Shown: positions 1 to 5,620 of the stretch, piece after piece
Position numbering within the stretch: position 1 is the stretch's first letter
Layout of the letters: each line of letters begins with the position of its first letter
Assembly: GCA_016213455.1 (NCBI GenBank)
Contig: JACRAG010000179.1
Location: 1-7,114, forward strand
Source of the DNA: Anaerolineae bacterium
GTDB taxonomy: Bacteria; Chloroflexota; Anaerolineae; Anaerolineales; Anaerolineaceae
DNA: 7,114 nucleotides
Direction: 5' to 3'
Made by a program: the position numbers and the translations under genes
The notes under the pieces: generated by a model
Told to the model about the DNA's origin: nothing
Database searches by the model: none
Seen by the model: only the letters and a program-made list of their open reading frames with translations

Positions 1-922
1 ATGTGCAATCGGGAGTTTCATCTCCCCATGGGAAGGTTTGGATACTGGCTGTTCCCCGGGCTGCTTTTTCCCATTCTGCTTCAGTCGGCAGCCGCATTCC
101 AGCCCAGGCACAATAATCAGCTGCATTTTGCCATTTAACCCAAATGACTGGATAATTCGCAAAATCCGGATTTCCATAATAGGAAGTTCTGGTTTCAGAG
201 CTGTTGTGTTTAGGCGGAGGGCAAGCTCCCGAAGCTACGCAAAGTGCATATTGGCTGTTTGTTACCTCATATTTGGTAATTTGAAAGGTATCCAACGCTA
301 CTGCATGAAGGGGCAATTCATATGCCGCACAGGAAGCATTATCATTATGGGCAGGATCACAGCCCATCTGAAATATTCCCGAAGGAATTGTTACCATTTC
401 ATCAGGATCAATTACCGGTTCCGAAAAATTTATTCCAGATGCCGACGGTGGGAGGGTAATCGAAAAATTGTCAGGATAAAGAACGTATCCTTTTTTACTG
501 GCAGATAGCGTGTAGCTCCCTGATGACAGGCCAGTTAATACATAATATCCATTCACATCCGTCGAACCGGTAAAAGTTGCGACCGTCTGATTCTGCACAG
601 GGAATTTTATGAATCGATGAGCAGTATCTGGCGACTGAAGAATTAAGTCGGTGGAAAAATGGTTTGGCGGTAAAGTTCGAGCAGGTGTGGTTGTTCCTGA
701 AAAGGGTTGTAATATTGCAGGAAGGTAAATTTGGTGAGTCCAATCGGTTAATGTCGTAGTCGCTGTGATTAAAGCGCCAGCGATTGGATTGCCATCAGAA
801 TCGGTGACTTTTCCCGAAATAGCATAGGTGGGCGCCGGTGTAAGACTCGATTTTGAAGACTGAGGAATAAGCAGTGAAACCAAAGATACCAGAACGAGAA
901 AAAATTTAAATCTTTTTTCCAT
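1..922 (-). CDS. Secreted FGE/SUMF1-domain protein with N-terminal carboxypeptidase-regulatory-like domain (partial, C-terminus off window)
   Basis: The frame read leftward from the ATG at 922-920 stays open for 307 codons and leaves the window without a stop. Residues 1-26 look like a signal peptide (MEKR, then a hydrophobic stretch to I19), so the product is probably exported. Residues 33-55 ([17 protein letters not shown]) and about 115-167 ([19 protein letters not shown]) are the two halves of a carboxypeptidase-regulatory-like beta-sandwich. They are separated by about 60 residues that include HQIYLPAI. From M176 the protein matches FGE-sulfatase family proteins: [42 protein letters not shown] (277-290) and FPWGDE. 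True FGEs convert a sulfatase cysteine to formylglycine using C-terminal residues that lie outside this window, so catalytic activity cannot be judged. Many secreted relatives are not known to be enzymes. A GGGGG ribosome site lies about 5 bases before the ATG. Base composition is much lower in GC than the neighbours. The family call is firm; the role is unknown. Confidence 0.88.
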   Translation of the reverse strand, partial: MEKRFKFFLVLVSLVSLLIPQSSKSSLTPAPTYAISGKVTDSDGNPIAGALITATTTLTDWTHQIYLPAILQPFSGTTTPARTLPPNHFSTDLILQSPDTAHRFIKFPVQNQTVATFTGSTDVNGYYVLTGLSSGSYTLSASKKGYVLYPDNFSITLPPSASGINFSEPVIDPDEMVTIPSGIFQMGCDPAHNDNASCAAYELPLHAVALDTFQITKYEVTNSQYALCVASGACPPPKHNSSETRTSYYGNPDFANYPVIWVKWQNAADYCAWAGMRLPTEAEWEKAARGTASIQTFPWGDETPDCT

Positions 923-955
923 AAGCCCCCATAATACTTAAAGAAGTTGTTAATA

Positions 956-961
956 ATTATA
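956..961 (-). promoter_or_regulatory. Candidate -10 element for the FGE-domain gene
   Basis: On the minus strand 961-956 reads TATAAT, a perfect -10 hexamer, 33 bases before the ATG at 922. No convincing -35 lies 16-18 bases upstream; the best is a TTCTTT-like stretch. The surrounding 923-1020 region is AT-rich, so a chance match is possible. I saw no clear intrinsic terminator between this gene and the end of the permease gene upstream, so read-through from the ABC operon is also possible. Confidence 0.4.
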
Positions 962-1036
962 CATGGTGAAATTCATACAAAGAAATGGTTTGAGCTTCAC
1001 AAAGTAGTCATTTAACTTCAGGCGTTTCTCTCCCCC

Positions 1037-1783
1037 CTATCCCCCCGCGAAGCGCCAGCGGCACAGGCGCTTTTCCAGCCCGTCCACCAGAAAATACAGG
1101 CTCAGCCCCAGCAGCGACATCATCACAATCCCGGCGTACATGGCGGGGTAGTTGAGCAGGGTGCTGCCCTGAAAATAGATGTAGTAGCCCAAGCCCAGAC
1201 GGGTGGCGAACAGCTCGGCGACATACAGCACCGCCACCGCCGTGCCGATGGACTGGCGCAGCGCGGTGAGGATGCCCGGCAGGCTGGCGGGCAGGTACAC
1301 CAGGCGGAACAGCGCCCGCCGCCCGGCGCCCAGACTGCGCACCGAACGCAGCAGTTCCGGGCGCAGCGCGGCAGCCTGGTCGCGCACCAGCACCAGGATC
1401 TGGAAGAAGAGGATCAGGAAGATCACCAGGATCTTCGACAGGTCGCCGATGCCGAAAAAGAGCAGCAGCACGGGCACAAAGACCACTTTGGGGATGGGGT
1501 AGAGGATGTAGATCACCGGTGCGAAGATGCGGTCGAGGCGCTTGCTTTGCCCCAGCGCCAGCCCGGCGGGAGCCGCCAGCCCGATGGAGAGCAGGGTGGA
1601 GGCCACCACGCGCCACAAACTCGCCAGGAAATGGCGCAGCAGATCGCCGTTCAGCAGTTCGTCACCCAGCGCCAGCGCCACCGCCCAGGGTGAGGGCAGA
1701 ATGGCCTGGTCCAACAGCCAGGCGAGCGCCTGCCAGACGACCAGCAGCCCGGCGGCTGCCAAGAGCAGATCGCGGCGCTTCAT
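1037..1783 (-). CDS. ABC transporter permease, NitT/TauT (SsuC/TauC-like) type
   Basis: This is the membrane-spanning subunit of a binding-protein-dependent importer, 248 residues, the usual length for the SsuC/TauC group. About six hydrophobic segments are visible, near residues 5-24, 58-79, 89-110, 115-135, 177-195 and 216-234. The EAA loop that contacts the ATPase is at about 147-180 (RSVRSLGAGRRALFRLVYLP, then SLPGILTALRQSIG). The start is the ATG at 1783-1781, which overlaps the ATPase stop codon as ATGA. The upstream in-frame ATG at 1987 would add 68 Arg/Pro/Ala-rich residues that lie antisense-like over the ATPase gene, so it is rejected. The stop is TAG at 1039-1037. It is the last gene of the SBP-ATPase-permease operon. 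The transported solute cannot be read from the sequence. Confidence 0.93.
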   Translation of the reverse strand: MKRRDLLLAAAGLLVVWQALAWLLDQAILPSPWAVALALGDELLNGDLLRHFLASLWRVVASTLLSIGLAAPAGLALGQSKRLDRIFAPVIYILYPIPKVVFVPVLLLFFGIGDLSKILVIFLILFFQILVLVRDQAAALRPELLRSVRSLGAGRRALFRLVYLPASLPGILTALRQSIGTAVAVLYVAELFATRLGLGYYIYFQGSTLLNYPAMYAGIVMMSLLGLSLYFLVDGLEKRLCRWRFAGG

Positions 1784-2538
1784 CCCAGCAGCCTTTCGCG
1801 CAGTTCGCGCACCACCGCCTGGCACTGCGCCGATTCGCGGTAGCCGGGGCGGCCCACGCCGGGGTTGTCGATGACCTGCGGGACTCGGTTGGGCGGTTGC
1901 CCCAGCAGCAGAATTTTCTGACCGAGCACGGCAGCCTCCTCGATGGCGTGGGTGACGATCAGCAGCGTCAGGTGCTGCTCGGCCCACAGCTCCAGGGTCA
2001 GGTCCTGCAGCCCTTCGCGGGTCAGCGCGTCCAGCGATGAGAACGGCTCGTCCATCAGCAGGAGGTCAGGCTGCAGCGCCAGGGTGCGCGCGATGGCGGT
2101 GCGCTGACGCTGCCCGCCGGAGATCTGCCCGGGGAACTGCCCGGCGACGTCCAGCAGGCCCAGGCGCTCCAGCCAGGCGTCCACGTCGAGGGTAGGGGTG
2201 TAATCGCGGGGGGCATGCACGCCGTCGGGGCCGTAAAAGTTGCGCACGCGCAGCCCGAGGGCGGCGTTTTCGCGCACGCTGGCCCAGGGCAGCAGCCCGT
2301 AATCCTGGATGATCAGGCCGGTGTGGGGGCGCGGGCGCAGCATGGGCTGGCCTTCCACCAGCACGCGCCCGGCGGTTGGCTGCGCCAGCCCCGCCAGCAG
2401 GTTGAGCAGGGTGCTCTTGCCGCAGCCCGATGGCCCCAGCACGGCCCAGGCTTCGCCGCGCTGCGCCTGCCAGTCGAATCCATCAAAAATGGGCGCGCCG
2501 TGGGCGTATGCGAAGGTCAGCCTTTGCAGTTCAAGCAT
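1780..2538 (-). CDS. ABC transporter ATP-binding protein, NitT/TauT (SsuB/TauB-like) type
   Basis: This 252-residue cytoplasmic ATPase powers the importer. All nucleotide-binding motifs are present: Walker A GPSGCGKST (35-43), Q-loop Q78 in IIQDYGLLPW, signature ISGGQRQR (139-146, Ile in place of the common Leu), Walker B LLLMDEP (159-165) and switch His197 in VTHAIEEA. The QDYGLLPW and THAIEEA wording is typical of the nitrate/sulfonate/taurine group. Between the Q-loop and the signature an insertion of roughly 12-15 residues (about 99-118, RNFYGPDGVHAPRDYTP) is longer than usual and lies in the helical subdomain that faces the permease. The start at 2538 lies 13 bases after the binding-protein stop. 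The stop overlaps the permease ATG by 4 bases, implying coupled translation. Confidence 0.95.
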   Translation of the reverse strand: MLELQRLTFAYAHGAPIFDGFDWQAQRGEAWAVLGPSGCGKSTLLNLLAGLAQPTAGRVLVEGQPMLRPRPHTGLIIQDYGLLPWASVRENAALGLRVRNFYGPDGVHAPRDYTPTLDVDAWLERLGLLDVAGQFPGQISGGQRQRTAIARTLALQPDLLLMDEPFSSLDALTREGLQDLTLELWAEQHLTLLIVTHAIEEAAVLGQKILLLGQPPNRVPQVIDNPGVGRPGYRESAQCQAVVRELRERLLG

Positions 2539-2551
2539 GCCATGCCGGCTT

Positions 2552-3508
2552 TCAAGGCAGGAATTCGGCCGTCACCGTGCTGTCGTAAGCCACATCCACG
2601 CTCAGGTAGCCTTTGTCTTTGGCCCAGGCCAGCGCATCCGCGTACTGCTCGGGGGTGGGCACGCCCGCTTTGACGAAGGCCGGCACCACGAACGAATCGG
2701 CCAGGCTGGGCGGCAGGATCTTCTGCTCTGCCAGCAGCGGTTTCCAGCGGTTGGGGTCAGCGTTGATCAACGTCACGGCTTCTTCCAGCCCTTTGAGGAA
2801 GGCCTTGACCGCTTCGGGGTTCTCTTCCAGCGTGGCTGTGCGGAAGGTCCAGGTGGAGAAGCTGTATTCGGGGTGGCTGGAGTCTGCCAGCACCACCGTG
2901 GAGCCGCCCAGGGCAGCCGCGGAAGCCAGCGGTTCGGGCAGGACGGCTGCCTGCAGCTCGCCGCTGTTCAACAATGCCAGGCGCGCGTCGATCTTGGGCA
3001 CCGAGACGAACTTCACGGCAGCCGGGTCCACGCCTTCGGCTTCCAGCAGGCGCTGGGTGACGTATTCGATCACCGTGCCCTCGGAAATGCCGACGGATTT
3101 GCCCGCCAGATCTGCCGGGGAGGTCACGCCGGCTTGCGGGTTGGCCAGCAGGCTGAACAGCGCGGCGCCCGGCGCGGAAGCGCGCGCGTAACGCACCACC
3201 TTGACGTTGGCCTTTTCCTTGTTGTTGAACATGGCCGAGACGACCTCGTTAATCTGTCCGTCGGCCTGCCCGCTGGCAATCAACTGCTCGCGTTCCGGCG
3301 CAGAACCAGCCGGGATGAACTCGACCGTCAGGTTGTATTTGGCAAACAGGCCCTGGTCCTGGGCCACCAGGACGGGCAGCGTATCCAGAATGGGCAGCGC
3401 GGTCACCTTGAGCGAGGTGGCGGCGGGGGTGGCGTTTTGTGGGGCGCAGCCGATCAGGCTGGACAGCAGGATCAGGACAATAAGCATGAGCAGAAGATGT
3501 TTTTTCAT
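2552..3508 (-). CDS. ABC transporter substrate-binding lipoprotein, NMT1/SsuA-like
   Basis: This is the extracytoplasmic solute-binding protein of the importer, 318 residues. The N-terminus MKKHLLLMLIVLILLSSLIG followed by C21 is a lipoprotein signal peptide with lipobox L-I-G-C, so the protein should be lipid-anchored at the outer face of the membrane. The mature part has the type 2 periplasmic-binding fold wording of the NMT1/SsuA group: LPVLVAQDQGLFAKYNL (44-60), VEFIPAGSAPE, ASGQADG, DLAGKSVGISEGT (133-145), LLNSGELQAAVLPEP (179-193) and ENPEAVKAFLKGLEEA. An ATG 30 bases upstream (3538) is in frame but would put a polar QPLCQRTHP stretch before the signal peptide. The 3508 ATG has an AGAGGA ribosome site 8 bases ahead and is preferred. 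Relatives carry nitrate, sulfonates, taurine, bicarbonate or thiamine precursors. No neighbouring metabolic gene narrows the choice. Confidence 0.93.
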   Translation of the reverse strand: MKKHLLLMLIVLILLSSLIGCAPQNATPAATSLKVTALPILDTLPVLVAQDQGLFAKYNLTVEFIPAGSAPEREQLIASGQADGQINEVVSAMFNNKEKANVKVVRYARASAPGAALFSLLANPQAGVTSPADLAGKSVGISEGTVIEYVTQRLLEAEGVDPAAVKFVSVPKIDARLALLNSGELQAAVLPEPLASAAALGGSTVVLADSSHPEYSFSTWTFRTATLEENPEAVKAFLKGLEEAVTLINADPNRWKPLLAEQKILPPSLADSFVVPAFVKAGVPTPEQYADALAWAKDKGYLSVDVAYDSTVTAEFLP

Positions 3509-3550
3509 CGGATGGGTCCTCTGGCATAAGGGTTGCATCGTATGCTGGAG

Positions 3551-3581
3551 ATTATATCAGCACCTAACAGTTGCTTTACAA
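3551..3581 (-). promoter_or_regulatory. Candidate promoter of the ABC importer operon
   Basis: Reading leftward, TTGTAA (3581-3576, 4 of 6 matches to TTGACA) and a perfect TATAAT (3556-3551) are separated by 19 bases, somewhat long. The -10 lies 42 bases before the ATG at 3508. The divergent arrangement with the roadblock operon makes a promoter here expected. No riboswitch-like conserved core, including the thiamine box, was recognised in the short leader. Confidence 0.5.
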
Positions 3582-3598
3582 ACCCATGCACAAGCCCG

Positions 3599-3612
3599 GC
3601 CTACCGGCAGGC
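3599..3612. promoter_or_regulatory. 14-bp near-palindrome just upstream of the rightward -35
   Basis: GCCTACCGGCAGGC is symmetric about CCGG, with one mismatched pair (A3603/C3608). It ends 4 bases before the TTGACA of the rightward promoter. Its placement fits an activator or repressor site, but this is inferred from symmetry and position only. Confidence 0.3.
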
Positions 3613-3616
3613 TCGC

Positions 3617-3645
3617 TTGACACGCCATATTGGCTGTGTTAAAGT
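3617..3645 (+). promoter_or_regulatory. Promoter of the roadblock-V4R-regulator-glycosyltransferase operon
   Basis: A perfect -35 TTGACA (3617-3622) is followed after exactly 17 bases by TAAAGT (3640-3645, 4 of 6 matches to TATAAT). This is a good housekeeping-sigma promoter. Transcription would start near 3652, giving a leader of about 55 bases before the TTG start at 3708. Confidence 0.65.
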
Positions 3646-3671
3646 AAACAAAAGGCCTATGGAATTGGCTT

Positions 3672-3689
3672 AAATTCCCGCGGAAATTT
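3672..3689. promoter_or_regulatory. 18-bp near-palindrome in the operon leader
   Basis: AAATTCCCGCGGAAATTT is symmetric about CCGCGG with a single mismatched pair (C3677/A3684). It lies between the predicted transcription start and the ribosome site, at about +20 to +37. It could be a repressor operator or form a small hairpin in the RNA. Which, if either, is not shown by the sequence. Confidence 0.35.
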
Positions 3690-3694
3690 GTATT

Positions 3695-3710
3695 AAGGAG
3701 TGCCACCTTG
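3695..3710 (+). promoter_or_regulatory. Ribosome binding site that fixes a TTG start
   Basis: AAGGAG at 3695-3700 lies 7 bases before TTG at 3708-3710. This strong Shine-Dalgarno sequence supports TTG as the true start of the roadblock gene. The next in-frame ATG codons (3729 and 3732) have no comparable site and would remove part of the N-terminal helix. Confidence 0.75.
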
Positions 3711-4079
3711 ACTAGATCTCGCACACAGATGATGGTTGACCGGCTGCGCGAGCTGCAGGCCTCTTCACCTGACATTGAAGCCTCAGCGATTGTCAGCGTT
3801 GATGGTCTGACGATTGCCTCCGCACTCCCTCAGGGGGTTGAGGAAGATCGTGTTTCCGCGATGTCTGCGGCCATGCTTTCGCTGGGTGAACGCATCGCCA
3901 ATGAATTGGGCCGCGGTTCATTGGACCAGGTGTACATCAAGGGTGAAAAAGGCTATGTGGTGCTGATGTCAGTCGGTGAAGAAGCCGTGCTGACCGCTCT
4001 GGCGCGCGAACAGGCCAAGCTCGGCCTGATCTTCCTGGATATGCGCCGGGCTGCCGAAGATCTGACCAAACTCATCTGA
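3708..4079 (+). CDS. Roadblock/LC7 domain protein (MglB-like fold)
   Basis: This 123-residue protein is a single roadblock/LC7 domain, a small alpha/beta fold that usually dimerises and serves as a scaffold or as a partner of Ras-like GTPases such as MglA. Visible family features are an N-terminal helix (about 4-18, TQMMVDRLRELQASSP), a first strand with the diagnostic hydrophobic-hydrophobic-S-x-DG pattern (EASAIVSVDGLTIAS, about 24-38), a long central helix (EDRVSAMSAAMLSLGERIANEL), a strand pair QVYIKGEKGYVVLMSV and a C-terminal helix. It has no transmembrane segment. It is first in a four-gene operon, and no small GTPase gene is present in the window. Its partner may therefore be encoded elsewhere, or may be the V4R protein that follows 13 bases downstream. 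The start is TTG with a strong ribosome site. The family call is firm; the function is open. Confidence 0.88.
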   Translation: MTRSRTQMMVDRLRELQASSPDIEASAIVSVDGLTIASALPQGVEEDRVSAMSAAMLSLGERIANELGRGSLDQVYIKGEKGYVVLMSVGEEAVLTALAREQAKLGLIFLDMRRAAEDLTKLI

Positions 4080-4092
4080 GAGGAAGCCTGCC

Positions 4093-4725
4093 ATGGAGCC
4101 GATCCCGAGAAGCGGATTGTACTACCCCAATAAAATTGCCCGCCTGGCGCTGACCGCGCTGGAAGAGGTGATGGGTAAAAACGGCCTGAACGCCATTCTC
4201 AATCTGGCGAACCTGAACCATTTGATCGCCAACATGCCGCCCGACAACCTCGAGCGCGCTTTCGATTTTGCCGATTTTTCCATGCTTAACGGCGCGCTGG
4301 AGACCATGTACGGTCAGCGCGGCGGGCGTGGTCTGGCGCAGCGCGCCGGGCGCGCGGTGTTCATGGAAGGGCTGCGCAATTTTGGCGCGCTGGCTGGCGC
4401 CGGTGACCTGGCCTTTAAGATCCTGCCGCTCACGACCAAGCTGCGTATCGGCATTCCGGCCATGGCCAAAATCTTCTCCTCCACCAGCGACCAGTTGAGC
4501 ACGGTGGAAGAGAAAGACGATCATTACGTCTACACCATCCACCGCTGCCCGGTATGTTACGGCCGCCACACCGAAAAAGCCTGCTGCCACATGGCCACCG
4601 GCCTGCTGCAGGAGGGCCTCAAGTGGGTCTCCGGCGGGCGCGAGTTCCGCGTGGTTGAGACCAACTGCATTGCCGCCGGCGAAAAAACCTGCGACTTCAA
4701 CATCTACAAAGAACCCATTTCTTGA
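4093..4725 (+). CDS. V4R (4-vinyl-reductase-like) domain protein, cysteine-rich
   Basis: This 210-residue soluble protein ends in a V4R domain, the fold found in sensory regions of phenol-responsive NtrC-type regulators and in stand-alone proteins annotated as predicted hydrocarbon-binding (COG1719). The C-terminal part shows the typical pattern YTIHRCPVCYGR (147-158), ACCHMATGLLQEGLKWVSG (163-181) and VETNCIAAGEKTCDFNIYK (188-206). Six cysteines are in that part (152, 155, 164, 165, 192, 200) and none before. A CxxC plus CC arrangement suggests metal binding, zinc in the studied phenol sensors. The N-terminal about 140 residues are helical and less recognisable. An AGAGGAAG ribosome site precedes the ATG. 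The gene lies 13 bases after the roadblock gene and 16 bases before the regulator, so the three are probably expressed together. The ligand is unknown, and enzymatic activity should not be assumed from the family name. Confidence 0.82.
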   Translation: MEPIPRSGLYYPNKIARLALTALEEVMGKNGLNAILNLANLNHLIANMPPDNLERAFDFADFSMLNGALETMYGQRGGRGLAQRAGRAVFMEGLRNFGALAGAGDLAFKILPLTTKLRIGIPAMAKIFSSTSDQLSTVEEKDDHYVYTIHRCPVCYGRHTEKACCHMATGLLQEGLKWVSGGREFRVVETNCIAAGEKTCDFNIYKEPIS

Positions 4726-4741
4726 TCCGGCGGAGCAGCGG

Positions 4742-5620
4742 GTGGACGAGGTAAAGCTGACCAATTCATCGAATGGCGCGCCGACAATCCTGATTGTTGA
4801 GGATGACCTGGACATCGCGGATATGCTCACGGCATATTTCCGCGCGCAGGGTTACGTTGTGCAATCGGTGAATTGGGGCGAGGACGGGGTGCGCGCCGCG
4901 GCGGCGAGCATGCCCGACCTGATCATTCTGGATATCCGCCTGCCCGACATCGACGGTTTTGAGGTGGCCCGGCGCCTGCGCTCGACCCGCAAAACCGCCG
5001 CCATCCCGATCATTTTTTGCACCGAAAAACGCGGACGCGGCGACCGGCTGAAGGGCCTGGAGCTGCAGGCAGACGACTACATCACCAAGCCCTTCGATGT
5101 GCAGGAGCTGCGCCTGCGCGTGCGCAACGCGCTGCAGCGCGCCCGCCAGAGCTCGCTCACCAACCCGGTCACCGGCCTGCCCGAGGGGCACCTGGTGGAT
5201 GAGGCGCTGGTTTCGGCGCTCACCCGCGGGGGCACGCCGATGTCGGTTTCGCTGCGCAACCTGGATCATTTCCGCGAGGTGTATGGCTTTGTGGCGGCGG
5301 ACGACCTGCTGCGCGCAGTGGGGGTGATGCTGCGCGATCACCTGCGTGATAACGCGGGCAGCGGGCACTTTCTGGGGCATCTTTCCGGGACGGTGTTTTT
5401 AATCGTCACCTATTCACCTGGCGTGGGTTTTAAAGAGCGCCTTCAGCAGCGTCTGAACCAGTCGTTCGACTTCTTCTACAGCGACCAGCACCGCGAATCC
5501 GGCGAGTTTGCGCAAGCCGGCCTGGCAGCCGAACTGGTGGAAGTGCGCCTGGACCCGGCCAACCTGCCCACGCTCGAAGGCCTGAAACTTCAACTGGAAG
5601 GAAAACGGCGCAACCCGTGA
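4742..5620 (+). CDS. Response regulator with receiver domain and degenerate GGDEF-like output domain
   Basis: This 292-residue protein, counted from GTG 4742, has a receiver domain at residues 15-132: acidic cluster E20-D21-D22, phosphoacceptor D64 in LIILDIRLPDIDGF, T94 in IIFCT and K116 in YITKPF. It should be phosphorylated by a histidine kinase, but none is encoded here. Residues about 140-290 keep the outline of a GGDEF domain: NPVTGLPEGHLVDEAL (compare DPLTGLPNR) and LDHFREVYGFVAADDLLRAVGVMLRD. The catalytic GGDEF signature is replaced by HLSGTVFLIV (213-222), so diguanylate cyclase activity is not expected. The frame is open back to an ATG at 4655, but that would overlap the V4R gene by 71 bases. 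GTG 4742 has GGAG 6 bases upstream and gives a normal receiver N-terminus. The stop overlaps the next GTG start by 4 bases. Confidence 0.87.
   Translation: MDEVKLTNSSNGAPTILIVEDDLDIADMLTAYFRAQGYVVQSVNWGEDGVRAAAASMPDLIILDIRLPDIDGFEVARRLRSTRKTAAIPIIFCTEKRGRGDRLKGLELQADDYITKPFDVQELRLRVRNALQRARQSSLTNPVTGLPEGHLVDEALVSALTRGGTPMSVSLRNLDHFREVYGFVAADDLLRAVGVMLRDHLRDNAGSGHFLGHLSGTVFLIVTYSPGVGFKERLQQRLNQSFDFFYSDQHRESGEFAQAGLAAELVEVRLDPANLPTLEGLKLQLEGKRRNP

Noticed and set aside
38..508. Plus-strand frame of 156 codons at the left end
   Set aside because: It is the shadow of the minus-strand FGE-domain gene, whose motifs are unmistakable and whose frame is open through the window edge.
923..1036. Terminator for the ABC operon
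   Set aside because: Only weak 4-bp self-complementarity (AAGT/ACTT) with no following T-run on the minus strand; not enough to annotate.
1784..1987. Upstream extension of the permease gene
   Set aside because: It would add 68 residues of Arg/Pro-rich sequence inside the ATPase gene. The ATGA overlap start at 1783 gives a normal N-terminal membrane segment.
2309..3529. Long plus-strand open frame of about 406 codons opposite the binding-protein and ATPase genes
   Set aside because: It lies antisense to two genes with clear family motifs. Its translation is rich in Gly, Gln, His and Arg with no domain, as expected from a GC-rich complement.
3509..3707. Thiamine riboswitch, considered because the binding protein is NMT1-like
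   Set aside because: No thi-box-like conserved core was seen in the short leader on the minus strand, so a thiamine-precursor role is not claimed.
4655..4741. ATG at 4655 as start of the response regulator
   Set aside because: It would overlap the V4R gene by 71 bases and add an unrelated Pro/Thr/Lys tail before the receiver. GTG 4742 has a GGAG at proper distance.
4072..4830. Minus-strand frame of about 252 codons opposite the V4R gene
   Set aside because: The plus-strand V4R reading has conserved motifs and a ribosome site. The antisense product has neither.
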